From Candidatus Eisenbacteria bacterium (lineage in GTDB: Bacteria > Eisenbacteria > RBG-16-71-46), in contig JADLBL010000023.1 of NCBI GenBank assembly GCA_020847735.1, forward strand, positions 80,495 to 144,494: a stretch of DNA of 64,000 nucleotides, written 5' to 3'. This document shows positions 7,568 to 15,536 of the stretch, one piece after another. The translations under genes and the position numbers were made by a program. Positions within the stretch are counted from its first letter, which is position 1. Each line of letters opens with the position of its first letter. Under the pieces are notes generated by a model. It did not search any database, was not told the origin of the DNA, and saw nothing but the letters and a program-made list of their open reading frames with translations.

Positions 7568-8911
7568 TCAGCGTCCGCTCAGCAGGTGAAGCGTGCGCTT
7601 CCAGCTCACGTACAGCGTCGCGTCGCGATCGCCGGGTCCGAGCGGCCACGCGTAGTCCACGCGCAGCCAGGTCTCGGGATCGGGCAGGCCGGGGCGGTAC
7701 ATCAGGGACAGTCCGGCCTCGGGCATCCACTCCCCGGCGCGGGGCCAGTTGCGCGCCACGATGCGCGGCGCGCCGGATGCCGGATCGAATCCCCAGCGCG
7801 CGGCGGTGGTGGCGAAGACGCCCGCCTGCAGCGGAAACGCGGGGTTCCGGCGCAGGCCCAGCAGCGTCGGCACGTCGTCCTGAAGCAGCAGGTCCACGCG
7901 GGCGATCGCCCGCCCGGTGCCGGCGAGCGACTGCGAGGGCACCGTGAGCAGCGAGTACGAGCCGCCCACGTAGAGCGCGTCCTGCGCGAGCGGGGCGCCG
8001 CGCAGGCGCGCGTACTCGAGCTGCGGCGCGAGCGCGAGGTGGGCGCCGAGCGGAATGCCGCCGCCGAACGCGGCGCGGTAGCGGTGGTAGGCGAGATCGC
8101 CGCCGAGCGCGCCGCCGGCGTTCCACAGGGTCGCTTCGGCGGCGAACGGCGCCCACGGCAGCCGCGCGCCCGCCGAGACGCTCAGTTCGCTCGCGCGCCC
8201 GAAGACCGCCGGCGCGTTGGCTTCGACCTCGAGCCCCGCGCCCGTGAGCGTCCAGCCGGCCGTGGTCGAAAGCGGCGACTCGAGCTCCCAGCGGTAGGCG
8301 AGCGCGCTCCAGCCGGCGGCGCCGCGGTGCGCGAGCTCGGCGCGCACGCCGTCGCGCCGCAGGTAGCTGTGCCGGTCGCTGCCCCAGACCAGCGCGTTGA
8401 GCGTCGCGAAGCCGGAACTGTAGCGGTCGCGGTTGAGCGCCTCGAAGCGCCGGCCGCCGCTCACGCTCAGCGTCACGCTCGCGTCCTGACGCGGCCGCGC
8501 CCGCCCGAGCAGCAGCTCGCCGCCGCCGTACCACTGGTTCGGGCCGTTCGCCCACTGGAGCTGGCCGGCCAGCCGGTTCGGCGCTCGCCCGAGCCCGAGC
8601 GCCGCCGAGCCGCCATAGACCGCGCCGAGCGCGCGGTTGAAGCTGAACGCGGGCGCGAGCGACAGGCGCAGCGCGCCGCGCGGCGCCATGCCCGGCGGCC
8701 GCGCGAGGCCCGCGGCGAGCGCCGAGTCGAGTCCCGCCGTGTCGGCGGGCTGCGCCGAGAGGCCGAAGTAGGCGTCGGTCGAATCCGACAGGGCGCGAAA
8801 GTACGAGTGCATCGTGCTGTCGGCGGGCGATTCGCCGGCGCGCGCCGGCGACGCGGCCGCGCACGCGAGCGCGGCGCACGCGAGCGCGGCCCACGCGGGG
8901 CGCGCGTTCAC
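7568..8911 (-). CDS. Predicted outer-membrane beta-barrel protein
   Basis: A 447-aa exported protein (signal peptide MNARPAWAALACAALACAAA, cleavage near ARAGES). The body is a long series of alternating strands with aromatic girdle residues and short turns (for example YGGSAALGLG, WKRTLHLLSGR at the end). The C-terminus ends in an amphipathic strand. No specific family is recognised; it looks like a 16-or-more-stranded barrel. GTG 8911 overlaps the TGA of the LolA-like gene by four bases, so the two are co-translated and probably act together at the outer membrane. Confidence 0.75.
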   Translation of the reverse strand: MNARPAWAALACAALACAAASPARAGESPADSTMHSYFRALSDSTDAYFGLSAQPADTAGLDSALAAGLARPPGMAPRGALRLSLAPAFSFNRALGAVYGGSAALGLGRAPNRLAGQLQWANGPNQWYGGGELLLGRARPRQDASVTLSVSGGRRFEALNRDRYSSGFATLNALVWGSDRHSYLRRDGVRAELAHRGAAGWSALAYRWELESPLSTTAGWTLTGAGLEVEANAPAVFGRASELSVSAGARLPWAPFAAEATLWNAGGALGGDLAYHRYRAAFGGGIPLGAHLALAPQLEYARLRGAPLAQDALYVGGSYSLLTVPSQSLAGTGRAIARVDLLLQDDVPTLLGLRRNPAFPLQAGVFATTAARWGFDPASGAPRIVARNWPRAGEWMPEAGLSLMYRPGLPDPETWLRVDYAWPLGPGDRDATLYVSWKRTLHLLSGR

Positions 8912-9786
8912 CGCCCGCGTCCTCGCGCCGCGCCGCCCGCGGCCGGGGCGCGGAACAGGGAATCCGGCAGGCCGGTGTTGATCGTGTAGTCGCTGAACTG
9001 GATCGCCAGATCGAAGCTGCTGCCGAACTGCGGCAGCGGAACCGTGGTGCGCACGCGCGCGAGCACTCGTGAGAGCACCCAGAAGCCGTCCACCTGCCGG
9101 CGCTCGACGACCATGCGGTCGAGCCCGCGCAGCAGCAGCGGCACGGGCGAATGCCGGAAGGAGATTTCCTGGCGCACGATGACGTAGTCCCGGGTGTCCA
9201 CCCAGACCTCGCCGCTCGGCTCGGTGACATCGAGCGGCGAGCGCGGCTCGAAGGCGAGCCGGTAGATCACGTGGTCGCCGAGAATCTCCCGCCCCGCGAT
9301 CCGGTAGTTGAAGTTGCGCCGCGCGCCCGGTTGGAACGCGAAGTCCACGATGGTCTCGTCCATGCCGGCCTCGACGCGCACCCCGGCCTTCACGCCGCGC
9401 TCGTTCGGCCGCTTCGCGCGCCAGTGGCGGAGCGGAATCGCGCGAGAGTCGGAGGGCCGCCTCTGGTAGACGCGGGCGACCGTCTCCTCGACGAGTTGCG
9501 GGGTCCTGCCGTCGGCCGCATGGCCGACGGTGCGGACCGTGATCCGATAGCTCCGGTCGCGCAGCAGCGAGTCGCGACGCGCCTCGCCGGCCGCGACGCG
9601 GTCGAGGATCTCGGCGAGCGTCACGCGCCGGGCGTTGACGAGCACCGGCGGGACTTCGGTCCGCATCGTGTCCTCGACCGCGAGCACCGCCCCGGGCGCG
9701 GGCGGTGTCGCCGCCGCGCCCGCGGGCACGGCGAGTCCCGCGGACAGCGCCGCGGCGGTCAGAAACGTCGCGAGGGGTGTTCGCAT
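8908..9786 (-). CDS. Exported LolA-like/outer-membrane sorting-type protein
   Basis: Product of 292 aa with signal peptide MRTPLATFLTAAALSAGLAVPAGA. The C-terminal half has the pattern of the LolA-like half-barrel: YRLAFEPRSPL, then EVWVDTRDYVIVRQEI, LDRMVVERRQVDGFWVLSR and FDLAIQFSDYTINTG. This resembles outer-membrane lipoprotein-sorting or DUF4292-like proteins that carry hydrophobic cargo. The N-terminal section (residues 40-110) is not recognised. The gene is promoter-proximal and coupled to the barrel gene by a GTGA overlap; a lipid- or lipoprotein-handling role with that barrel is inferred. Confidence 0.7.
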   Translation of the reverse strand: MRTPLATFLTAAALSAGLAVPAGAAATPPAPGAVLAVEDTMRTEVPPVLVNARRVTLAEILDRVAAGEARRDSLLRDRSYRITVRTVGHAADGRTPQLVEETVARVYQRRPSDSRAIPLRHWRAKRPNERGVKAGVRVEAGMDETIVDFAFQPGARRNFNYRIAGREILGDHVIYRLAFEPRSPLDVTEPSGEVWVDTRDYVIVRQEISFRHSPVPLLLRGLDRMVVERRQVDGFWVLSRVLARVRTTVPLPQFGSSFDLAIQFSDYTINTGLPDSLFRAPAAGGAARGRGR

Positions 9787-9831
9787 GTCGTGGGCGCGAT
9801 CTCGCTCGGCCGAAGTCCGATGCGCGCCGGC

Positions 9832-9860
9832 ACGCTAACGGGCGTGCGGCGGGGTCGCAA
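9832..9860 (-). promoter_or_regulatory. Promoter of the LolA-like/barrel operon
   Basis: On the minus strand, TTGCGA (9860-9855) and TAGCGT (9837-9832) are 17 bases apart. They lie about 45 bases upstream of ATG 9786. The -10 hexamer matches other candidate promoters in the window. Confidence 0.5.
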
Positions 9861-9921
9861 CACCGGCGCGATTTGGCAACGGGCTGACCGCGTCGCCGGT
9901 CCACGCAGGGTCCAACTGGGA

Positions 9922-9927
9922 TAGCTT
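9922..9927 (+). promoter_or_regulatory. -10-like hexamer for the divergent barrel gene
   Basis: GGGATAGCTTT contains TAGCTT at 9922-9927, about 115 bases before ATG 10044. No matching -35 is evident. It lies in the shared 257-base divergent promoter region. Confidence 0.3.
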
Positions 9928-10043
9928 TACGCGCGTACGCGCAGGATCTTGAAGCTCGGCTCCGATACCGGCACGGCGCGTGCCAAGGAAAGGCACGGAA
10001 GCAACTGCCCGGCACCACCTCGTCGCCGGAAGGGAGGACACCC

Positions 10044-10877
10044 ATGAAGTCGCGCATCACCCGTTTCGCCGTGCTCGGCGCGGCGATGCTCACGTTGACC
10101 GCGCCGGCCGCCTTCGCCGCCGCGGCATCCTCGCAGGATCCGTCCGCGTTCACGCTGCCCGCCGAAACGCTCGCGCTCGCCGCGACGCCGGTCGCCTCCG
10201 GCCTCGCGCCCGAAGTGGCCGCGATTCATGTGCCCGGCGTGCCCGAAGTGTCGGTCGCGGGCGTCGCCTATCGCCCGCGCCGCTCCGGCTACGGCCGGCA
10301 CGTGGACTCCTACGGCGTCAGCCAGATCCATCTCGGCTTCTTCGACCCCGACGGCGATCCGCCGCGCAGCTTCCTCGCCGGCATTCGCGGCGGCCCGATG
10401 CTCGATCCGCACGTCCAGGTCGGTGTCGGCGTGGACTGGGCGCACAGCGGCGACCGCACGGCCTCGGTGCGTTCGACCGAGATCGGACCCGGCGGCACGC
10501 CGATCACGGTGCAGCGCGAGATCGCGCGCTCCTCGACCGACTTCTTCCCGATCATGGCGTTCATGCAGCTGTCGGCCGACGACGACCTGAGCCTGGTGCC
10601 GTACTTCGGCATCGCCGGCGGCTACCAGGTGTTGAACTTGTCCGCCGACGACTACCAGTCGGGCCAGAGCTTCGACGCAACGTACGGCGGCTGGGGCTGG
10701 CAGGCGTGGGGTGGCGCGGCGATGCCGCTGTCGGGCCGCACGCGTGTCACGGGCGAGGTGTTCTTCAACGGCGGCGAAATGGGTCGCGACGTGGACGACC
10801 CGCTGTTCGGCGGCTACCGCGAGACGGTCAAGGCCGATGGCTTCGGCGCCCGCTTCGGGCTCGCGTGGGGGTTCTGA
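10044..10877 (+). CDS. Predicted outer-membrane protein (small beta-barrel)
   Basis: A 277-aa protein with signal peptide MKSRITRFAVLGAAMLTLTAPAAFA, preceded by GGGAGGA. The mature N-terminus is Ala/Pro-rich to about residue 85. Alternating strands follow from FLAGIRGGPML through VGVGVDWAH, LVPYFGIAGGYQ, YGGWGWQAWGGAAM to the final strand FGARFGLAWGF, ending in Phe as many barrel proteins do. This resembles an OmpW/porin-like 8-10-strand barrel. It is monocistronic, with a strong hairpin terminator 35 bases after the stop. Confidence 0.75.
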   Translation: MKSRITRFAVLGAAMLTLTAPAAFAAAASSQDPSAFTLPAETLALAATPVASGLAPEVAAIHVPGVPEVSVAGVAYRPRRSGYGRHVDSYGVSQIHLGFFDPDGDPPRSFLAGIRGGPMLDPHVQVGVGVDWAHSGDRTASVRSTEIGPGGTPITVQREIARSSTDFFPIMAFMQLSADDDLSLVPYFGIAGGYQVLNLSADDYQSGQSFDATYGGWGWQAWGGAAMPLSGRTRVTGEVFFNGGEMGRDVDDPLFGGYRETVKADGFGARFGLAWGF

Positions 10878-10912
10878 GGACCGGGTCGGTTCCTTCACGC
10901 GCTGTACACGAT

Positions 10913-10940
10913 CGCCCCGCGGCCCGGAAACCGCGGGGCG
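10913..10940 (+). terminator. Hairpin terminator
   Basis: CGCCCCGCGG (10913-10922) pairs perfectly with CCGCGGGGCG (10931-10940) around an 8-base loop, 35 bases after the barrel gene. No T tract follows. Confidence 0.6.
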
Positions 10941-11043
10941 TCGTGCGTCCGGGGCCATCGTCGTGGCGGCCCGGACCGCGGGCCCGCGCGGCGACAAGCG
11001 GTGGCGCACGCGACGCGCCGTTGCGCCCGCCCGGGCCGCGGCC

Positions 11044-11049
11044 TACGCT
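11044..11049 (+). promoter_or_regulatory. -10-like hexamer close to the nth start
   Basis: TACGCT at 11044-11049 lies 10 bases before ATG 11060, and no Shine-Dalgarno is visible. A near-leaderless transcript for nth is possible. Confidence 0.3.
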
Positions 11050-11059
11050 GCCCCGCGCC

Positions 11060-11941
11060 ATGCCCCGCAAGTCCCCCCGATCGCGCCGCACCGCCGGCGC
11101 ACGGCCCAGCATGCCGTCCTCGCCACGCGTGCGGTCGGCGCCGGGCAAGTCGCGCACGCGCGCCGCGCGCGCCGCCCACCTTCTGAAGGGCGCGCGGCCG
11201 TCGGCCGCGGCCGCGCGGAAGAAGAAGGCCGCCCCGCGCAAGTCCGCCAAGCCGCGCCGCCCGGTCGCGACCCAGCCGGGGAAGTCGCGGTTCTTCACGC
11301 CCGACCCGGTGCGAGTGGCGGCGGTGATCGAGCAGCTCCGCGAACTGTACCCCGACGCCCGCTGCGCGCTGAACCACGCCTCGGCGCTCGAGCTGCTGGT
11401 CGCGACGATCCTGTCGGCGCAGTGCACCGACGAGCGCGTGAACCGGGTGACGCCGGCGCTGTTCGCGAAGTACCCCGACGCGGCGGCGTTCGCGAGCGCG
11501 AACCCGAAGGAGCTCGAGGAGGCCATTCACTCGACGGGCTTCTTCCGGCAGAAGGGGCGCTCCATCCGCGAGGCGTGCGCCGACATCGTGACGCGGCACG
11601 GCGGCGAGGTGCCGCGCACGCTCGAAGCGCTGGTCGCGCTGCGAGGTGTCGGCCGCAAGACGGCGAACGTCGTGCTCGGAAACGCCTACGGCATCGCCTC
11701 GGGCATCGTCGTGGACACGCACGTCGCGCGGCTCGCGAACCGGCTCGGATTCACGAACGAGTCGGACCCGGTGAAGATCGAGTTCGCGCTCCAGCCGCTG
11801 GTGCCGCGGGATCTGTGGACGCTCTTTTCCCACTGGCTGATCCTGCACGGCCGCGCGGTCTGCATCGCGCGCAAGCCGCGCTGCTCCGTGTGCCCGCTGG
11901 CGCCGCACTGCCCGCGCATCGGCGTGACGCTCTCGCAGTAG
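11060..11941 (+). CDS. nth: Endonuclease III with long basic N-terminal tail
   Basis: A base-excision repair glycosylase/AP-lyase that removes oxidised pyrimidines. The catalytic domain (about residues 85-293) has LLVATILSAQCTD, the helix-hairpin-helix LRGVGRKTANVVLGNAYG with the Schiff-base Lys near residue 200, and VDTHVARLANRLG with the catalytic Asp near 219. An iron-sulfur loop has Cys spaced C-x6-C-x2-C-x5-C (about 268-284). Family members are usually near 210 aa; this one has about 80 extra N-terminal residues made almost wholly of Arg, Lys, Ala, Ser and Pro, like a histone tail. A start at ATG 11111 would shorten but not remove it. The sppA-like gene follows after 8 bases. Confidence 0.93.
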   Translation: MPRKSPRSRRTAGARPSMPSSPRVRSAPGKSRTRAARAAHLLKGARPSAAAARKKKAAPRKSAKPRRPVATQPGKSRFFTPDPVRVAAVIEQLRELYPDARCALNHASALELLVATILSAQCTDERVNRVTPALFAKYPDAAAFASANPKELEEAIHSTGFFRQKGRSIREACADIVTRHGGEVPRTLEALVALRGVGRKTANVVLGNAYGIASGIVVDTHVARLANRLGFTNESDPVKIEFALQPLVPRDLWTLFSHWLILHGRAVCIARKPRCSVCPLAPHCPRIGVTLSQ

Positions 11942-11949
11942 GGTCCGAC

Positions 11950-14379
11950 GTGCGACCGCTCGCCGCCGCAGCCACCCTCGCGCTCCTCGCGCTGGCCGCC
12001 GCGCGCGCGGACGCGACCGCGCCCACGCCGAACCTGCCGCTGGCGCTGTACGGCGACGAGGGCGTCGCCACCACCGACGACGCGCGCGCGGCGCTCTTCA
12101 ATCCCGCGGGGCTCGGGGTGCGTTATCCCGCCGAGCTGTTCGTGGGCTTCTCGCACGCGGGGCCGAAGCAGGAGTGGAACACGACGCTGCTTTCGGCGGG
12201 CGGCTTCGGGTTCATCGCCCTGCGGCAGCGCGACACGACGCAGACCTACGGGCTCGCGTTCGCGGCGGGTGGCGAGAAGCTGCGCGCGGGCTGGGCGCCC
12301 TACTGGGTCGTGACCGGCAAGGCGATCGGCCGCGCGACGACGCCCGACCACCGCTTCGGGCTGCTGTCGCGCCCGTCCCCGTGGCTGTCGGCGGGCGCGG
12401 TCGTCGAGCACGTCCTGCGCCCGAAGTTCCGCGGCGACCGTCTCGCCCGCGAGTACACGCTCGGCGTGGGGCTGCGCCCGCTCGCGCTGAACCGCGCGCG
12501 CGCGCACGACCTGGGCACGCGCCTGACGCTCGGCGCCGACGTCACGCTGGTCGAGGACGGCGACTGGTCGCAGGCCCGCTCGCGCGTGACCGCCGAGCTC
12601 GAGCCCGTGCCGGGCCTGGCGCTCGCGGCGAGCGTGGCCGACCACCGCGAGCTGCGCGTCGGCCTGACGCTGCGCGGCGTCGGCGGCTCGCTGCACGGCG
12701 GCACCGCGCGCGCCGGCGACCGCCGGCTCTACGACCACTGGGCGGTGTCGCTGCACGCCGGCGAGGAGCCATCCGTTTTCGCCGCGAAGTCCGAACGCCG
12801 CGTCGCGGTCGTGCGCGCGGGCGGGCTGCTCGCCGACGAGGCGCTGGGTGGCGGCCTGCTGGGCGGCGCTTCCACGGTCGCGGGCGCGCCGCTGCACGCG
12901 CAGCTTCGGCGTGCGCTCGAGGACCCGCTGGTGCGGGGCGTGCTGCTCGATCTGCGCGGCGTCGCCGGCATGGCGCAGCTCGAGGAGCTGCGGCCGCGCG
13001 TGCAGGCGTTGCGGCTCGCCGGCAAGCCGGTCGTCGCCTTCCTCGAGACCGGCGGCGGGCGCGGCGATCTCTACCTCGCCAGCGCCTGCGACCGGGTGTT
13101 CACCACCGAGGAGGCCGACTTCACCGGCCTCGGGCTGCGCGTCGAGCGGCGCTACTACCGCGAGTTCCTCGCCGGGCTGGGCCTGCGCATGGACCGGGTG
13201 AGCGTCGGCGACTACAAGTCCGCGTTCCGCAACTTCAGCGTGGACTCGACCGGCGCCGCCGACACCGAGTCCATCGAGCGGACGCTCGACGTCTCGCAGG
13301 CGCTGTTCACCGAGGCGCTGGCGCAGGGGCGCGGCGTCCCGCGGGAGCGCTTCGCGCACGTGCTCGACGGCCGCGCCTGGCCGGCCGCGGACCTCGTCGC
13401 CGCCGGGCTCGTGGACTCGGTCGGCTGGCGCGAGGACGCGCTGCGCGCGCTCGGACGCCTCGCCGGGCTGGGACCGAAGCCGCGCACGGTGAACCTGCGC
13501 CGCGCGCCGCTCGCCGGCCGCGAGTGGACGCGGCGCTCGCCCGTCGCGGTCGTCTACGCGGGCGGCGCGATCGAGACCGGGCGCAGCGGCGGAAGCCTGC
13601 TCACGGGGCCGTACATGGGCAGCGAGACCATCATCGCCCAGCTCGAACGAGCGTTTCGCGCGCCCGGCGTGCGCGCCGTGGTGCTGCGCATCGAGAGCCC
13701 GGGCGGCTCGGCCATCGCCTCGAACCTGATGGACCACGCGGTCACGCGTCTCAAGCGCGAGACCGGCAAGCCGTGCATCGTCTCGATGGGCTCGGTCGCC
13801 GCCAGCGGCGGCTACTACATCGCCGCGCACGGCGACCGCATCTTCGCCGACCGCGCGACGCGCACCGGCTCGATCGGCGTGCTGTTCGTGAAACCCTCGC
13901 TCGAAGGCTTCTACGCGAAGCACGGCATCCGGCAGGACGACTTCGAACGCGGCGCGTACATGGCCGGCGGATCGCCCGCCCGCGACTGGACGCCCGCGTT
14001 CCAGGCCTCGGCCGACTCGGCCATCCGCAGGCACTACGACCTGTTCGTCGCCCGCGTCGCGCAGGGCCGCGGACTCGATCCCGCCGACGTGTACCGGGCG
14101 GCGCAGGGCCGCGTGTGGCTCGGCGACGACGCGCGCGAGCGCCGGCTCGTGGACGAGATCGGCGGCTTCGAGGCCGCGCTCGCCGAAGCGCGCCGGCGCG
14201 CGGGCGTGCCGCCGGGCGAGAAGATCCGCCTCTTCGAGCTGCACCGGCCCCGCGGCGGCTTCCTCGAGCGGCTGGTCCGCGGCTGGGTCACGGAGACGCT
14301 CGAACGCGACGCGTCGCTGCGCTCGCTGCGCGGCGCGCAGCTTCGCGACGCCGAGTGGCTCGAGGGGCTGGAGGAGTAG
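11950..14379 (+). CDS. sppA: SppA-type signal peptide peptidase with N-terminal barrel-like domain
   Basis: An 809-aa protein. A signal peptide (DVRPLAAAATLALLALAAARA) starts at GTG 11950. Residues about 25-275 resemble the PorV/FadL-like outer-membrane family (NLPLALYGDEGVATTDDARA, ALFNPAGLGVRYP, LFVGFSHAG and many alternating strands). From about 280 come two S49 protease repeats. The catalytic dyad is visible: Lys 423 in VSVGDYKSAFRNF and Ser 619 in MGSVAASGGYYIAA, spaced 196 residues apart, as in long SppA (E. coli Lys209/Ser409). The serine repeat has VLRIESPGGSAIAS. SppA degrades cleaved signal peptides; here the enzyme half would face the periplasm. The extra domain makes it about 190 aa longer than E. 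coli SppA. It is probably co-transcribed with nth. Confidence 0.88.
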   Translation: MRPLAAAATLALLALAAARADATAPTPNLPLALYGDEGVATTDDARAALFNPAGLGVRYPAELFVGFSHAGPKQEWNTTLLSAGGFGFIALRQRDTTQTYGLAFAAGGEKLRAGWAPYWVVTGKAIGRATTPDHRFGLLSRPSPWLSAGAVVEHVLRPKFRGDRLAREYTLGVGLRPLALNRARAHDLGTRLTLGADVTLVEDGDWSQARSRVTAELEPVPGLALAASVADHRELRVGLTLRGVGGSLHGGTARAGDRRLYDHWAVSLHAGEEPSVFAAKSERRVAVVRAGGLLADEALGGGLLGGASTVAGAPLHAQLRRALEDPLVRGVLLDLRGVAGMAQLEELRPRVQALRLAGKPVVAFLETGGGRGDLYLASACDRVFTTEEADFTGLGLRVERRYYREFLAGLGLRMDRVSVGDYKSAFRNFSVDSTGAADTESIERTLDVSQALFTEALAQGRGVPRERFAHVLDGRAWPAADLVAAGLVDSVGWREDALRALGRLAGLGPKPRTVNLRRAPLAGREWTRRSPVAVVYAGGAIETGRSGGSLLTGPYMGSETIIAQLERAFRAPGVRAVVLRIESPGGSAIASNLMDHAVTRLKRETGKPCIVSMGSVAASGGYYIAAHGDRIFADRATRTGSIGVLFVKPSLEGFYAKHGIRQDDFERGAYMAGGSPARDWTPAFQASADSAIRRHYDLFVARVAQGRGLDPADVYRAAQGRVWLGDDARERRLVDEIGGFEAALAEARRRAGVPPGEKIRLFELHRPRGGFLERLVRGWVTETLERDASLRSLRGAQLRDAEWLEGLEE

Positions 14380-14713
14380 CGCCGGGCGTCGCGGCGGACT
14401 TCGCGATCCCCGCGAAGGGCGACTCGGCGCGCCGCACGGTCCTGCGCGTCCCCGAAAGCGCCCGCGCGCCGGAGCCCACGGACAAGCCCACGCAAATTTC
14501 CGCGGCCGCGGCGCGATTCCTCCGCGGGTTGCCGCGCGATCGCGCCCCGGGCCTGTCGCGGGCGCTGCCGGGTTTCTGGTAGACAGGCGGAAGGCCGCTG
14601 GCCGACCCTCCGCGGTGATCGCTCGCGAAGCCGCTTCGTCCTGGTCCGTTCCGAACCGCCCGTCCGGGCGCGACGAACCGTCGCCGCCCCCGGTCGCCGG
14701 CCAAGGAGGCGCG
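14380..14713 (+). other. 334-base gap before the trehalose operon
   Basis: No gene is evident. It contains a 7-bp hairpin just after sppA (CTTCGCG 14399-14405, CGCGAAG 14411-14417), which may terminate it. It also contains an extended -10 promoter at 14577-14585 and the ribosome-binding site of otsB (AAGGAGG 14703-14709). Confidence 0.6.
14577..14585 (+). promoter_or_regulatory. Extended -10 promoter of the trehalose operon
   Basis: TGG directly precedes TAGACA (14580-14585), giving the extended -10 form TGnTAnnnA. No -35 is visible. The leader to ATG 14714 would be about 120 bases. Confidence 0.45.
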
Positions 14714-15511
14714 ATGATGCCGGTTCCCCCGCTTCGAACCGGGCTCGAAGGCTTCCCGCCGGAAGTCTGGAAGCGCATCCGGGGCGCGAACCACCGGCTG
14801 CTGCTGCTCGACTACGACGGCACCCTCGCGCCCTTCGAGGTCGAGCGCATGAGCGCGCGGCTTCCCGAGCGCACGGCGCGCGCGATCCGGCGCATCGTCC
14901 GCGAAGCGGGGGACGTGGTCGCCATCGTCTCGGGCCGCCCGCTCGCCGAGCTCGAGGCGCTCGCGGGCGACCTGCCGATCCATCTCGTCGGCTCCTACGG
15001 TTGGGAGCGGCGCACGGCCGAGGGCGAGCGCATCGTCGTCGCGGTGCCGCATCTCGTCGCCGAGCGCCTCGCGCTCGCCCGCACCGCCGCCGCGGAACAG
15101 GGCTGGGGCGATCGGCTCGAAGCCAAACCCGCGGCGGTGATGCTGCACACGCGCGGGCTCCCGGAGGCCGAGGCGCGGCGGATCGAGAGCGCCTGCGAGG
15201 CCCTGTGGCGGCGGCTGTTCGTGCGCGAAGGACTCGAGCTGCTGCACGCCGACGGCGGGCTGGAGCTGCGCGCGACCGGTTTCGACAAGGGCCGGGTGGT
15301 GCGCGAGCTGACGCGAGCGCACGCCGGCTCGCGCGTGGTCGTGTTCATCGGCGACGACGCGGGCGACGAGAGCGCGTTCGAGGTCCTTCGCGACGGCGGC
15401 ATCACCGTGCGCGTCGGCGCCGACGCGCGGCCGACGCGCGCGCTGTGGCGTCTGGAGTCTCCCGGGGCCGTGTGCTCGCTGCTCGAACGCTGGGCCGAGT
15501 CGGTCCACTGA
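14714..15511 (+). CDS. otsB: Trehalose-6-phosphate phosphatase
   Basis: A 265-aa HAD-superfamily phosphatase that converts trehalose-6-phosphate to trehalose. Motif I is LLLLDYDGTLAPF with nucleophile Asp33 and acid Asp35. Motif II is VAIVSGRPL. GSYGWERR begins the cap domain. A Lys lies in GFDKGRVVREL and motif IV is FIGDDAGDESAFE. Length is typical of OtsB. AAGGAGG lies 4 bases before ATG 14714 and 7 before ATG 14717; the second may be preferred. The product is cytoplasmic. It heads a five-gene operon with the synthase 25 bases downstream. Confidence 0.95.
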   Translation: MMPVPPLRTGLEGFPPEVWKRIRGANHRLLLLDYDGTLAPFEVERMSARLPERTARAIRRIVREAGDVVAIVSGRPLAELEALAGDLPIHLVGSYGWERRTAEGERIVVAVPHLVAERLALARTAAAEQGWGDRLEAKPAAVMLHTRGLPEAEARRIESACEALWRRLFVREGLELLHADGGLELRATGFDKGRVVRELTRAHAGSRVVVFIGDDAGDESAFEVLRDGGITVRVGADARPTRALWRLESPGAVCSLLERWAESVH

Positions 15512-15536
15512 TCCACCCGCACCCCCGGAGGCGGAC

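Noticed and set aside
11686..14778. A 1030-codon open frame on the minus strand opposite nth and sppA
   Set aside because: It lies antisense to two well-supported genes, is rich in Arg/Ala/Glu as expected for antisense frames in GC-rich DNA, and shows no family motif.
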